The notes: a model not told the origin generated them from the letters alone. A DNA stretch of 42,902 nt from Myxococcales bacterium (GCA_023248745.1 JAHFDZ010000012.1:1-42902), one strand, 5' to 3'; positions 17,595 to 26,895 are shown, counted from the first letter of the stretch. A program made the numbers and translations.

Positions 17595-18968
17595 ATGCCC
17601 CGTCCCGACGACGAAATCCCCGAAGCTCCCGATCTGCCCTCTTTTACGGTCGAAGGTGAGCCCCCGCCCCCAGAGGACGAGCTAACCCCTCCACCTTCAA
17701 CGGGTCGTGCCTCTGAACGCCACGCGGCAACGGGCCTTGTGCGGCACGCGGTCGAGATTCCATGGGATTCCATCGATGAGGATGCCGCGCGCGTCGTTCG
17801 CCGGCTTGAGAGAGCCGGGTTCGAAGCCTACCTTGTAGGCGGTTGTGTGCGCGATCTGCTGCTGAACGGAAAGCCGAAGGACTACGACATTTGTACGAGC
17901 GCACGGCCCGAAGACGTGCGCGGCATTTTTCGCAATTGCCGCATCATCGGTCGCCGGTTTCGGCTCGCACACGTGCTCTTCGGATCGAAAATTATCGAGG
18001 TTGCAACCTTCCGGCGCAACCCTCAAACGACCGAAGACGACACCGATCCCGACGGCGAGAACTTACTCATTCGCAACGACAACGCGTTTGGAGACGCCCA
18101 CGAAGACGCGCACCGACGCGACTTCACGATCAACGCGCTCTTTTACGATTTGCATCATCGTGAAGTGCTCGACTGGGAAGGCGGCATGGAAGATGTGCAC
18201 AGGCGCATCATCCGCACGATTGGCGATCCGATCGTCCGTTTCCGAGAGGACCCGATTCGCATTTTGCGTGCGATCAAATTTGCCGGCCGTCTCGATCTCG
18301 GTATCGCACCCGACTGCTACGACGCGATGGTGTTTTGCCGCGAGGAACTTGCGAAAGCGGCACGCCCTCGTCTCTTCGAAGAAGTGCTTCGACTCTTGCG
18401 CGGCGGCGCTGCACATCGTTCGTTCTGGCTTGCTTGGGAAACGGGAACGCTCGCGGTCTTTTTGCCCGAGCTCGCTGCTTTTCTCGACGACGACGAGAGC
18501 ACACAAGGCGCGGGCGAACGCTTTTGGCGACGCATGGACGCTGTAGATGCCATGACACGCGAACGCGGTGCGCCGCTCGACGACGTAACCCTGTGCACGG
18601 CCCTCCTTCACGAAACGATGGAAGAAGCGATCGCCGGGGATCGCGATCGCGTGCGTGCGGTTGGTGAGTTTCTCGAACCGCTTTTCGAACGCATCGCCAT
18701 TCCGCGAAAAATCGCGGACTTCATGCGTCGTCTGATGGCCGTGCTGCCACGCATGACTTCAGGAAAGTCGGTCCGCATCGCGCGACCGGAGCTTCTGCCG
18801 ACGGTTGCCAATGTGCTCGAGATCGATCTGCGGGCGCGCGGTTTGAGCACCGATCTTGCAGACAAGGTGCGTGCGCAAATTCCGGCCGAGCCTCCAAGGC
18901 GCGCACAGACGCCACGCAGTGGCCCCCCTCGTGGCGGAGCTTCGAGACGTGGTCCGCGGCGAACGTAA
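17595..18968 (+). CDS. pcnB: Poly(A) polymerase I / class II nucleotidyltransferase
   Basis: The protein is 457 residues. The class II nucleotidyltransferase head has LVGGCVRDLLL (80-90) and catalytic acids D96 and D98 in KPKDYDICT, then RRDFTINAL at 174-182 and EDPIRILRAIKFA at 218-230. This adds A residues to RNA 3' ends, marking transcripts for decay, or may help CCA addition. Length, the inserted Asp-rich loop (DDTDPDGENL) and the basic Arg/Pro C-terminal tail fit the bacterial PcnB group better than the CCA-adding enzyme. The tRNA-Ser here lacks an encoded CCA, so some CCA-adding enzyme must exist. An N-terminal Pro/Glu-rich tail (1-50) is unusual. It is convergent with cysE, with only 7 bases between the two stops. 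Confidence 0.92.
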   Translation: MPRPDDEIPEAPDLPSFTVEGEPPPPEDELTPPPSTGRASERHAATGLVRHAVEIPWDSIDEDAARVVRRLERAGFEAYLVGGCVRDLLLNGKPKDYDICTSARPEDVRGIFRNCRIIGRRFRLAHVLFGSKIIEVATFRRNPQTTEDDTDPDGENLLIRNDNAFGDAHEDAHRRDFTINALFYDLHHREVLDWEGGMEDVHRRIIRTIGDPIVRFREDPIRILRAIKFAGRLDLGIAPDCYDAMVFCREELAKAARPRLFEEVLRLLRGGAAHRSFWLAWETGTLAVFLPELAAFLDDDESTQGAGERFWRRMDAVDAMTRERGAPLDDVTLCTALLHETMEEAIAGDRDRVRAVGEFLEPLFERIAIPRKIADFMRRLMAVLPRMTSGKSVRIARPELLPTVANVLEIDLRARGLSTDLADKVRAQIPAEPPRRAQTPRSGPPRGGASRRGPRRT

Positions 18969-18980
18969 ACATTCTTTACG
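18964..18980. other. Perfect inverted repeat holding both convergent stop codons
   Basis: CGTAAA, loop CATTC, TTTACG. The pcnB TAA and the cysE TAA (minus strand) sit in the two arms. The stem is AT-rich and short and lacks a T-run, so it is a weak candidate bidirectional terminator or may simply result from two facing TAA stops. Confidence 0.4.
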
Positions 18981-19917
18981 ACTCGTCCTTCGCCACCGGA
19001 TGCACGACCCGCAACTCGGGCGCCTTGAGCGCAACTTGTGCGTGCGCTGGAACGCTCTCAGTGACAAAAGTGCTGCCCCCGATGATCGCGCCTTCGCCAA
19101 GCGTCGTCTCGCCACCTAGAACCGTCGCATTCGCATAGACGGTGACGCGATCCTCGACGGTCGGATGGCGCTTGGTTCCACGAATGAGCCGCCCGCGCTC
19201 ATCGCGTGGGAGCGATCGCGCACCGAGCGTGACCCCTTGATAGAGCTTCACGTGGGTACCGATAACCGTAGTCTCACCAACGACTGCACCCGTCGCGTGA
19301 TCGATAAAGAAGCTATCGCCAATGTCAGCGCCCGGATGAATGTCAGCACCCGTTTGGGTGTGTGCCCACTCGGTCATGATGCGCGGCATGAGCGGCACAC
19401 CCATGCCGTAAAACTCATGCGCAACCCGGTACACGGTTACGGCGAGCACACTCGGATATGCAAGGATCACTTCGTCGAGATTGTACGCCGCGGGATCACC
19501 TTCGAAGGCTGCTTGAACATCCGAGATGAGAACGCGTCGCAACTCCGGAAGGCGCTCGAGAAATCGGGCTGCGAGTTCTTTTGCGCTCGTTCCACATTGC
19601 GCAAGGTCGTGAGACGACAGCGGCGGGTTGCCTTCGAGCTCGCTCTCGGTGCCGTAGCGGAGGCTCAGCTCGAGCTGTCGTTCGAGCTTCTCGCGCACGA
19701 GCTCTAAAATGACACCAGTCTGGTAGCGAATATTGTCGTGGGTGAGCCCCTGCCGCCCAAAGTACCCAGGATAAAAGAGCTGCATGAGAAGCTTGAGAAG
19801 CTCGATGATCTCTTCCCGCGATGGCAGATAACGACGATTGATGTGGTGTGCGCGGGCGTCGTTTTCGTAGCTCGCGAGCATTGCATCGACAAGGTGAGTG
19901 AGGGGCGCTGTATGCAC
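18976..19917 (-). CDS. cysE: Serine O-acetyltransferase (EpsC/CysE type)
   Basis: The protein is 313 residues. It transfers acetyl from acetyl-CoA to serine, the first committed step of cysteine synthesis, in the cytoplasm. The N-terminal helical part (1-185) leads to a left-handed hexapeptide beta helix: GADIHPGADIG, DSFFIDHATG with D206-H207 as the catalytic pair, VVGETTVIG and YQGVTLGA. The later insertion RSLPRDERGRLIRGTKRHPT matches the longer EpsC form. The start is GTG at 19917 without a clear ribosome site; ATG 19881 is a fallback. It lies 30 bases after the YyaL-like gene on the same strand. Confidence 0.94.
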   Translation of the reverse strand: MHTAPLTHLVDAMLASYENDARAHHINRRYLPSREEIIELLKLLMQLFYPGYFGRQGLTHDNIRYQTGVILELVREKLERQLELSLRYGTESELEGNPPLSSHDLAQCGTSAKELAARFLERLPELRRVLISDVQAAFEGDPAAYNLDEVILAYPSVLAVTVYRVAHEFYGMGVPLMPRIMTEWAHTQTGADIHPGADIGDSFFIDHATGAVVGETTVIGTHVKLYQGVTLGARSLPRDERGRLIRGTKRHPTVEDRVTVYANATVLGGETTLGEGAIIGGSTFVTESVPAHAQVALKAPELRVVHPVAKDES

Positions 19918-19947
19918 GGTTCGGTGAGCCTATCGTGATTTGCGCAG

Positions 19948-22017
19948 CTACTGCAGCGCGCGAATGAGATCGGCAGGATCGGCGATCGGCAGCGAACATG
20001 CGCGACCCTTGCACACATACGCAACGGGCACGTCGCGCTGGGGCTTGCCCTCGGCCACAAGAGCTGCAACCGAAGTTGACGCCAGATCGTTGGGATCCAC
20101 TTGCACCAGGTTTCGGTGTGGAACGTAGACTTGACTCACTGCCCGCACGAGCGCGCGCGTTGCTGGATCGTGTCGAGGCCCCACGACCACGACGTCGTGC
20201 GCGCCGCGCACGAGCCGATCAATCGCGACGCCCCAGCTCGAGAGTCCCAACGGATTTTGCGACACGCTTTGGGTCATGTTGACAAGCACGCGCTCGGCGC
20301 GTTCGGCATACTTCGCGTCCACGAGCGTTCCTACCCGCAAGAACACGCGACAAGCAACGGAACCTCCGTTTGGGATCGCGTGGTCATAAGCGTCCTTGCC
20401 ACGGCACACGAGCACCTCGCCATCGCTTGGCGTGAAGAAGAAACCCGGGTCAGCCTCATCGTAAAATCGATTGACGATCGCCGCGGCGAGCTTCGTCGCA
20501 TCCGCGGCATAGCGCGGCTCGCCTGTTGCCTCGTAGAGGTCGAGCGCAGCGTCGGCCAAATACGCGTAGTCGTCGAGAAAGCCAGTGCCGCGCACTTGCT
20601 CGCCGCGAATCAAGCGTCCCAACGTGACGGCTCCCGCCTCTTCGCTCCAAAGGGAACCGCGAATGAAGGAGTACGCGTACTCGGCGGTCGCGAGCACGTC
20701 GGGTTCGTCCCACTCGAAGCCGCAACGCGCGATGGCGCCAATCGCAAGCGCGTTCCAGCTCACAAGTACCTTGTCATCGGTAAACGGTTTCGACCGGCGC
20801 TCCCGCACTTCGAACAGGGCGGCCCGCGCACGCTCGAGCGCCGCGATCGTCAACTCTTTTGACAATGCAAGTTCGCTCGCAACTTCGTCAAGCTCGCGGT
20901 TGACGCAAATGACGTTCGCACCGTGCTCGAAGTTGCCGCTCTCGCTTACTCCGTAGAACGCAACGAATGCGCGACGCGCCTCGTCGTCGGCACCGAGGAC
21001 TTCGCTTATTTCCGCAAGCGTCCAGACGAAGTACTTTCCTTCTGCTCCTTCGGTGTCGGCGTCTTGACTCGAGTAGATACCTCCTTGCTCGGAGATCATC
21101 TCGCGTGCGAGATACTCAATGATCTGCCTCGCCGTCACCGCCAGCGACTCGTCGCCCAGTGCAATCGATGCGTCAGCGTACAGTCGAACGAGAAGCGCGT
21201 TGTCATAGAGCATCTTCTCAAAGTGCGGGACAGTCCACGATTCGTCGGTCGAATACCGGTGAAAGCCGTAGCCCAGATGATCCCAAATGCCACCCACCCG
21301 CATCGACGCGAGCGCAAGACTCACACGTTCGCGCGACGACTTGTCATCGGTCAACACCGACGCTGCGAGCATCAAGTCGATGGCCATCGTGTTCGGGAAT
21401 TTTGGCTTGTCGCCGAAGCCACCATGAATGGCGTCAAACCGCTTACCCAATTGCTCAGCGAGCAAAGAGAGCGTGCCCGGCGTTGGTGAAACGTGATCGC
21501 CTCTCTGTGGCGATGCGGTGGCACCGATCATCGCCTCCGTAATCTCAGCGGCTTGTGTCGCAATTTCGGTGGCGCGCGTCTTATACGCATCCGCGACGGC
21601 CTCGAGAATTTTTGGAAGTCCCGACATGCCGTAGCGATCGACCGGTGGAAAGTACGTTCCCGCAAAGAATGGCTGCTGCTTCGGCGTAAGAAAAACCGTG
21701 AGTGGCCAACCGCCGCTTCGCCCCATCAATTGCACAACGAGTTGATACGTTTGATCGAGATCGGGACGCTCCTCGCGATCCACTTTGATGCACACAAAGT
21801 CGCGATTCATCTGCGCGGCGATGGCTTCGTTGTCAAAGCTCTCGCGCTCCATGACGTGACACCAGTGGCATGCGGAGTACCCAATGCTGAGCAAGATGGG
21901 CTTGTTCTCGCGCTCTGATCGCTCGAGCGCCTCTCGTCCCCACGGGTACCAGTCCACAGGATTGTGCGCGTGCTGCTGAAGGTACGGCGAGGCCTCGTCC
22001 GCAAGCCGATTGGTCAT
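19948..22017 (-). CDS. YyaL/DUF255 thioredoxin-like protein with six-hairpin glycosidase-like domain
   Basis: The protein is 689 residues from ATG 22017, chosen because the family begins with [15 protein letters not shown]; the open frame extends further but that part has no family match. The N-terminal thioredoxin-like domain has CHWCHVM with CHWC at 50-53 and the conserved [11 protein letters not shown]. The rest follows the (alpha/alpha)6 glycosidase-like fold of this family (related to human SPATA20). The biochemical role is not established for the family. It ends 30 bases before cysE and begins 88 bases after the SDR gene, so it may share their transcript. Confidence 0.92.
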   Translation of the reverse strand: MTNRLADEASPYLQQHAHNPVDWYPWGREALERSERENKPILLSIGYSACHWCHVMERESFDNEAIAAQMNRDFVCIKVDREERPDLDQTYQLVVQLMGRSGGWPLTVFLTPKQQPFFAGTYFPPVDRYGMSGLPKILEAVADAYKTRATEIATQAAEITEAMIGATASPQRGDHVSPTPGTLSLLAEQLGKRFDAIHGGFGDKPKFPNTMAIDLMLAASVLTDDKSSRERVSLALASMRVGGIWDHLGYGFHRYSTDESWTVPHFEKMLYDNALLVRLYADASIALGDESLAVTARQIIEYLAREMISEQGGIYSSQDADTEGAEGKYFVWTLAEISEVLGADDEARRAFVAFYGVSESGNFEHGANVICVNRELDEVASELALSKELTIAALERARAALFEVRERRSKPFTDDKVLVSWNALAIGAIARCGFEWDEPDVLATAEYAYSFIRGSLWSEEAGAVTLGRLIRGEQVRGTGFLDDYAYLADAALDLYEATGEPRYAADATKLAAAIVNRFYDEADPGFFFTPSDGEVLVCRGKDAYDHAIPNGGSVACRVFLRVGTLVDAKYAERAERVLVNMTQSVSQNPLGLSSWGVAIDRLVRGAHDVVVVGPRHDPATRALVRAVSQVYVPHRNLVQVDPNDLASTSVAALVAEGKPQRDVPVAYVCKGRACSLPIADPADLIRALQ

Positions 22018-22105
22018 GAGAGAGAGTATCGCCCAGTTTTGTGAACGCGAGGGCGTGGACCGAACATGGACTACGCGTCGACGACTGGGAATAGTGTTGT
22101 GTGCG

Positions 22106-22792
22106 CTAGCCGAACACTTCGATCGCACTACCATTCATGGCAAGCGGAGCATCGAGCGCGGCATACGTAACCGTGTTTGCGACGTCTTCGGGGGTCATCG
22201 CCGGTGCAAAGCCGCTGCCCAAGAGCATCGCGGTATCGACCGAACCTGGCATCACGCAGATCGAACAGAGCGCCGCTCCGCGCAGTTCTTCGGCGAGCGA
22301 CTTGCTGAAGCCAACAAGTCCCCACTTGGACGCACAATAGGCGGACAACTGCTTCGTACCAAGCGTTGACGATATACTTGCAACATGCACAAATCTGCCC
22401 GCACCCGCGGTAAGCATCGCGGGTAAGAACGCGCGCGTCACTTGAAACGCCGCCGTGAGGTTGACCGTGAGCACGTGGTTCCACTCCTCATCGGACGTTT
22501 CGGCAACCGATGCGCGATGGACCACGCCCGCATTGTTGACGACTACAAACGGCACGCCCACTTCGACGAGCACACGGGCGCTCGCCTCTACGATCGCGGA
22601 AGGCTTTGCGAGGTCACACACAATCGATGTAGCGCGCGCACCCGTTGCGGCGAGCTCATAGGCGACTTGGTTCAGCTCATTGACTGTTCGCGCGAGTAAG
22701 ACGACGTGGCAGCCTCGCGCTGCAAGCGAACGCGCGACGGCGCGGCCGATACCGCGGCCAGCACCGGTGACAACCGCGATCACGAAGGACAC
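22106..22792 (-). CDS. SDR-family oxidoreductase
   Basis: The protein is 228 residues. It is a classical short-chain dehydrogenase with NAD(P)-binding TGAGRGIG (9-16), NNAG at 89-92, catalytic Ser in ASISST, and YCASK as the Tyr-Lys pair. An Arg in LLARTVNEL after the second strand favours NADPH. The substrate is unknown; neighbouring FolE could suggest a pterin, but the sequence looks more like the general FabG-like branch. The GTG start at 22792 overlaps folE by 13 bases; GTG at 22783 gives a GTGA overlap and is equally plausible. Confidence 0.9.
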   Translation of the reverse strand: MSFVIAVVTGAGRGIGRAVARSLAARGCHVVLLARTVNELNQVAYELAATGARATSIVCDLAKPSAIVEASARVLVEVGVPFVVVNNAGVVHRASVAETSDEEWNHVLTVNLTAAFQVTRAFLPAMLTAGAGRFVHVASISSTLGTKQLSAYCASKWGLVGFSKSLAEELRGAALCSICVMPGSVDTAMLLGSGFAPAMTPEDVANTVTYAALDAPLAMNGSAIEVFG

Positions 22793-23334
22793 CGCAAAGT
22801 TGACATCGCTTCAGCGCGATCGCCTTCGGTACCGCGAAACGAAAATGTTTCGACCTCTGCACCGTGCGCCTCTTCTCCGCGCGCCACCATGCAGCCGTGC
22901 GCAAGCTCAATTCGGCACGCTACCCACTTTGGACTGAGGTGTTGCGCGAGGGCGCCGACGACACTTTCGCCAAGCGCTTCCTGGAGCACCAAGCGCTTCG
23001 CGAATGCGTCAACCACCTGAACTATCGCGCCAAGCCCCACCAATTTCGCCTCGGGGCGAAATGCAACGGTCGCAGTTCCAATTCCTGGCAAAAGGTGATG
23101 CGGGCACATCGTCGTGACCCTAACGTTGCGGACTACAACGGTGTCGCTCGTTCCTGAAAGGACATTGGCGCTGAGCAGCGCGTCAACGTCGACCGAGTAC
23201 CCCGACAAAAGTTCGTCGATGTAGGCTGCAGCGACACGCTCAGGAGTGCCCACAAGCTCGGGCTCACGCTCAGCGTCGCGGCCGAGCGCACGCAAAAATG
23301 CATCGATTGCAACAGCCGCCGCGGCGCGATTCAT
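22780..23334 (-). CDS. folE: GTP cyclohydrolase I-like protein (FolE family, variant site)
   Basis: The protein is 184 residues from ATG 23334 (GTG 23343 adds three residues). FolE opens GTP to 7,8-dihydroneopterin triphosphate for folate, pterin and queuosine synthesis. The zinc ligands are kept: C77 and H80 in CPHH and C148 in HGCM; H79 and H146 also match the catalytic His pair. Guanine-binding Glu is kept (E119 in LQEAL). Several triphosphate ligands known from the E. coli enzyme appear changed: in place of GLSKINR it has GLGAIVQ, and TPKRIAK reads TPERVAA. It may accept another substrate or bind the triphosphate differently. Overlaps the SDR gene, so it is coupled to it. Confidence 0.85.
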   Translation of the reverse strand: MNRAAAAVAIDAFLRALGRDAEREPELVGTPERVAAAYIDELLSGYSVDVDALLSANVLSGTSDTVVVRNVRVTTMCPHHLLPGIGTATVAFRPEAKLVGLGAIVQVVDAFAKRLVLQEALGESVVGALAQHLSPKWVACRIELAHGCMVARGEEAHGAEVETFSFRGTEGDRAEAMSTLRCPS

Positions 23335-23382
23335 GGGGAGCACTTCTAGCGCAACTCGTGTTGCGGCTACGTGAAATCAAAC

Positions 23383-23406
23383 GTCAACAAAGTCAAAACG
23401 GTTGAC
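23383..23406 (+). promoter_or_regulatory. Inverted repeat GTCAAC...GTTGAC upstream of class III alcohol dehydrogenase
   Basis: GTCAAC (23383-23388) and GTTGAC (23401-23406) form a perfect 6-bp inverted pair separated by 12 bases, with a central AGTCAAAAC. The right arm overlaps TTGACC, which could serve as a -35 element, with a poor -10 (CCTAAC) 17 bases on. It could be a regulator site for the aldehyde gene, or chance. Confidence 0.35.
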
Positions 23407-23458
23407 CAACCGAGAGCATTCTCACCTAACCTGCACACTCTCAAAATCGGAGGTCACC

Positions 23459-24571
23459 TTGAGAACGCGCGCAGCCGTCGCATACGACGCAGGAAAGCCC
23501 CTTGTCATCGAAGAGGTCGAACTCGACGGTCCAAAGGCCGGCGAAGTCTTGGTCGAAATGAAGGCCACGGGTGTGTGTCACACCGACGAGTTCACGCGCT
23601 CTGGCGCTGATCCCGAAGGTCTCTTTCCTGCAATCTTCGGCCACGAAGGCGCGGGCATCGTGCTCGACGTTGGCCCGGGTGTCACGACACTCAAGAAAGG
23701 CGACCACGTCATTCCGCTCTACACCCCGGAGTGCCGCGTTTGCAAATCGTGCCTCAGTCGTAAGACAAATTTGTGCACTGCCATTCGCGCAACGCAGGGC
23801 AAGGGTTTGATGCCGGACGGCACCAGCCGCTTCTCGATCGGCAAGCAGAAGATCTTCCACTACATGGGCTGCTCGACCTTTGCACAGCATTCGGTCGTGC
23901 CGGAAATTGCGCTCGCCAAGGTTCGGGACGACGCGCCGTTCGACAAGATTTGCTACATCGGCTGCGGCGTTACCACCGGCATCGGCGCGGTGATCTACAC
24001 GGCGAAGGTCGAACCCGGCGCAAACGTCGTCGTGTTTGGACTCGGCGGTATCGGACTCAACGTCGTGCAGGGCGCCAGAATGGCCGGCGCGGACAAAATC
24101 ATTGGCGTCGACATCAACCCCGATCGAGAAACACTCGCACGCTCCTTTGGGCTCACGCACTTCGTCAACCCAATTGACGTACAAGGCGATCTCGTCGCAC
24201 ACCTCGTCGAGCTCACTGGCGGCGGCGCCGACTACAGCTTCGAGTGTGTCGGCAACATTTCACTGATGCGCCAAGCACTCGAATGCTGTCATCGCGGATG
24301 GGGCGTGAGCGTCATCATCGGCGTAGCTGGCGCCGGGCAAGAGATCGGCACGCGACCGTTTCAACTTGTGACGGGTCGCGTGTGGAAGGGGAGCGCTTTT
24401 GGCGGCGCACGCGGGCGCACCGACGTGCCAAAGCTTGTCGACTGGTACATGCAAGGCAAGATTGAAATCGATCGCCTCATTACCCACAAGCTGCCGCTCG
24501 CACGCATCAACGAAGCGTTCGACCTTATGCACGAAGGAAAATCGATTCGAACGGTCGTCGAGTTTGGCTAA
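23459..24571 (+). CDS. frmA: S-(hydroxymethyl)glutathione dehydrogenase / class III alcohol dehydrogenase
   Basis: The protein is 370 residues from TTG 23459, chosen because GGAGG lies 5 bases upstream and the family starts with TRAAVAY at this point; the frame stays open further back without a match. It oxidises the glutathione adduct of formaldehyde with NAD. Catalytic zinc ligands are in TGVCHTDE and GHEGAG. The structural zinc site has four cysteines in [15 protein letters not shown]. The Rossmann nucleotide loop is FGLGGIGLN. Length matches the family. No formylglutathione hydrolase gene is adjacent. The stop overlaps the convergent XRE gene by four bases. Confidence 0.95.
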   Translation: MRTRAAVAYDAGKPLVIEEVELDGPKAGEVLVEMKATGVCHTDEFTRSGADPEGLFPAIFGHEGAGIVLDVGPGVTTLKKGDHVIPLYTPECRVCKSCLSRKTNLCTAIRATQGKGLMPDGTSRFSIGKQKIFHYMGCSTFAQHSVVPEIALAKVRDDAPFDKICYIGCGVTTGIGAVIYTAKVEPGANVVVFGLGGIGLNVVQGARMAGADKIIGVDINPDRETLARSFGLTHFVNPIDVQGDLVAHLVELTGGGADYSFECVGNISLMRQALECCHRGWGVSVIIGVAGAGQEIGTRPFQLVTGRVWKGSAFGGARGRTDVPKLVDWYMQGKIEIDRLITHKLPLARINEAFDLMHEGKSIRTVVEFG

Positions 24572-25119
24572 GCGCCCGACGCGAAGAGTACGACCGAATA
24601 TCCGATAGCTTTCCGCGTCCCCAGGTTTGCGTAGCTGTGACGCTGGTCGCCGCGGAACGCGACCACGTCGCCCACTTCGAGCACGTACGAGTCACCAGAC
24701 ACAATGACTCCGATCGTACCTTGCTCGCACGCGAGGTACTCACGTGTCCCGGGCATGTGAGGAATGCCGACCATGCGCGCCTTTGTGGGCAACTCGAAAC
24801 GATCGATTTCGGTACCGGGCAACGGATCAGGCAAGAGCTTGCGCACGAGCGCTTGACCACGCTGCTTTACGGGCAGCACGCCCGCTGGATAATGGCTCGC
24901 GAGACCGCGCGTTTGACTGAGCAACTCTTCGGTTGAAACGCCAAGTGCAAGCGAAGCGCGCGACAGCACGGCGAGCGTAGGGTTGGCGGAACCCGTTTCG
25001 AGGCTCGCCCACGTGGCTCTTGGGATTTCGGCCATCTTTGCGAGTTGAGCTTGGGTAAGACCTCGAGCCTCACGCAGTGCACGAACGTTACGACCGAGCC
25101 TGACGGAGAGCGATTCCAT
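24568..25119 (-). CDS. XRE-family repressor/regulator with C-terminal cupin domain
   Basis: The protein is 183 residues from ATG 25119; the open frame extends 13 codons further, through the operator, which makes the upstream start unlikely. The helix-turn-helix covers about 5-60 ([21 protein letters not shown] region). A cupin fold follows at about 100-180 with [16 protein letters not shown] and [17 protein letters not shown]-type motifs. XRE-cupin regulators bind palindromes and sense small molecules, often controlling an adjacent catabolic gene. The perfect palindrome at 25132-25149 lies just before its start and before the divergent SDR gene, so it probably controls both. Confidence 0.9.
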   Translation of the reverse strand: MESLSVRLGRNVRALREARGLTQAQLAKMAEIPRATWASLETGSANPTLAVLSRASLALGVSTEELLSQTRGLASHYPAGVLPVKQRGQALVRKLLPDPLPGTEIDRFELPTKARMVGIPHMPGTREYLACEQGTIGVIVSGDSYVLEVGDVVAFRGDQRHSYANLGTRKAIGYSVVLFASGA

Positions 25120-25131
25120 TGCAAGAGAACT

Positions 25132-25149
25132 GTGCCAGTAAACTGGCAC
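25132..25149. promoter_or_regulatory. Perfect palindromic operator between XRE-cupin and SDR genes
   Basis: GTGCCAGTAAACTGGCAC has two 8-base arms around AA. Further out, GCAAGA (25121-25126) and TCTTGC (25150-25155) form a second, less symmetric inverted pair. A -10-like TATGAT lies at 25159-25164 reading toward the SDR gene, and the palindrome covers the expected -35 position. The likely reader is the XRE-cupin protein. Confidence 0.8.
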
Positions 25150-25203
25150 TCTTGCCACTATGATGTCCTCGTCGATGCATCGTTCTTAGCAAGGAGAACG
25201 ATC

Positions 25204-25875
25204 ATGGACGACATTCGAGCGGTTGTAACAGGCGCCAGTCGCGGGTTGGGCGCGGCGTTGACCGAGACATTGGCCTCACGCGGCGCTCATATTTTTGCGG
25301 TATCGAAGAATGGGCCGCGTCTTGAGAAGCGCATCTCGGGATGGAAGGCGAAGGGCTACAAGGTGGATGGCTACGCCTCAGACGTTGCAGACAAATCGGC
25401 GGCGATTCCGATTGCGTCTACGGCCAATGAAGTTCTCGGATCAGTCAACTTGGTTGTCCATTGCGCCGCGACATTGGGATCGGTTCCGCTTGCGCGTCTC
25501 CTTGACACTGACTGTGAGGACCTTGAGCGCGCGCTCGCGGTAAACGTGGTCGGCCCCTTTCGGCTAACGAAGCACCTGATGCGCGCGATGATCTTGCAAG
25601 GCGGAGGAACGGTTGTGCATGTCACGAGCGATGCCGCGACAAGCGCGTATCCAACCTGGGGCCCGTATGGCGCAAGCAAAGCTGCCCACGATCACCTTCA
25701 GCGCACTTGGGCGGCCGAGGTGCCAGGTTTGCGTTTCCTCAATTTTGATCCGGGCGAGATGGACACCGACATGCACCGTGCGGCCGTCCCGGACGCCGAC
25801 CGGAGTGCGCTTCGAACGCCGAGCGACGCCGCAGCCGAACTGATCGCGCTAATTGAGCAATCGAGGAGTGCCTAG
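25204..25875 (+). CDS. SDR-family oxidoreductase
   Basis: The protein is 223 residues from ATG 25204, with AAGGAGA 6 bases upstream. It has TGASRGLG nucleotide motif (9-16) and YGASK catalytic Tyr-Lys with Ser in HVTSD. The usual NNAG is replaced by HCAA, so it is an atypical classical SDR. Its partner is the QueA-like gene 3 bases on, and its operator lies in the 84-base divergent gap. The substrate is unknown. Confidence 0.9.
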   Translation: MDDIRAVVTGASRGLGAALTETLASRGAHIFAVSKNGPRLEKRISGWKAKGYKVDGYASDVADKSAAIPIASTANEVLGSVNLVVHCAATLGSVPLARLLDTDCEDLERALAVNVVGPFRLTKHLMRAMILQGGGTVVHVTSDAATSAYPTWGPYGASKAAHDHLQRTWAAEVPGLRFLNFDPGEMDTDMHRAAVPDADRSALRTPSDAAAELIALIEQSRSA

Positions 25876-25878
25876 CCG

Positions 25879-26895
25879 ATGCTCGCATCCTCCACTCCAG
25901 ACCTTCTAGGCAAGCGGCTTATTTTAGTCAACACAGTTGACCACGCGATTTCGACAAGCGGCATCGAAGACCTCCCGCTCAGAATCCCGAGCGGCGCGCT
26001 CATCGTGATGAACGATTCTGCAACGCTGCCGGCATCCCTATCGGGAGCGTACGAAGGCCAGGACATCGAACTTCGGCTCACAGGAAGGCGCAAAGACGCA
26101 CTTTGGCAAGCGCTCATCTTTGGTGAAGGCACCTACCTCACACCCACGGAACAACGAGCAACGGGTCCGCAACTGGCGATCGGAGATTGCGTGCACCTCA
26201 AGGCGCTCACCGCCACGGTGCGAGCGCTCGAATCGCATCGCCGGCTCGTGTGGGTCGAATTCACACCTATCGAAGGCACATTTTGGAGTGCGCTCTACGC
26301 TTCGGGGACGCCCGTACAGTACGCCTATGCGCAACGGCCCATCGATCTCTGGAACGTTCAGACCGCCATTGCGGCAAGGCCGTGGTCGGTCGAAATGCCA
26401 TCGGCGGCAAGACCTCTCTCATGGGAAATGGTTCAGAAACTTACCGATCGCGGCATCGCGGTCGCAACACTGACACACGCCGCAGGACTGTCATCAACAG
26501 GCGACGCACAGCTCGATGCGCGCCTGCCATTCGATGAGGCTTACGACATTCCTGATCGAACGGCGCGTGCGATTCGAGACGCTATCGCTGCGCAACGACC
26601 CATCATCGCCGTCGGAACATCCGTCGTTCGCGCAATCGAATCAAACGCTCACCAACACCACGGTCAGGTGCGTCCCGGTCGCGGGATCGCGCGTTTGCGT
26701 CTGAGCCAATCGTTCGCGCCGCAGATCGTCAGTGGTCTTGTGACGGGGATTCACGAACCAGGATCAAGTCACTGGGAACTGCTGCGCGCGTTTGTCCAGA
26801 GCGACTTACTCCAACGGGCTGCACTCACCGCAAAACGCGATCACATGCGCACGCATGAGTGGGGCGACACCTGCCTTGTTGGCGCACTCAGTTGA
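25879..26895 (+). CDS. QueA-family S-adenosylmethionine:tRNA ribosyltransferase-isomerase-like protein
   Basis: The protein is 338 residues. True QueA transfers a ribosyl group from S-adenosylmethionine to preQ1 in tRNA during queuosine synthesis. Shared landmarks are MNDSATLPASL (44-54), GTPVQY (143-148), VGTSVVRAIES (245-255) and the late SGLVTG. The conserved TAGLHF segment is replaced by SAARPL (175-180) and the C-terminal segment reads GIHEPGSSHWELL, as in a shorter, divergent QueA-like group. I therefore give no gene symbol. It is cotranscribed with the SDR gene and overlaps the convergent DUF2203 gene by 8 bases. Confidence 0.85.
   Translation: MLASSTPDLLGKRLILVNTVDHAISTSGIEDLPLRIPSGALIVMNDSATLPASLSGAYEGQDIELRLTGRRKDALWQALIFGEGTYLTPTEQRATGPQLAIGDCVHLKALTATVRALESHRRLVWVEFTPIEGTFWSALYASGTPVQYAYAQRPIDLWNVQTAIAARPWSVEMPSAARPLSWEMVQKLTDRGIAVATLTHAAGLSSTGDAQLDARLPFDEAYDIPDRTARAIRDAIAAQRPIIAVGTSVVRAIESNAHQHHGQVRPGRGIARLRLSQSFAPQIVSGLVTGIHEPGSSHWELLRAFVQSDLLQRAALTAKRDHMRTHEWGDTCLVGALS

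Noticed and set aside
20101-20862. 253-codon plus-strand frame
   Set aside because: It is antisense to the YyaL-like gene with no recognisable motif.
23350-23365. CGCAAC-TCGT-GTTGCG hairpin in the folE leader
   Set aside because: A six-pair stem with no T-run or known regulator site is weak on its own.
23441-24202. 253-codon minus-strand frame
   Set aside because: It is antisense to frmA, a strongly supported gene.
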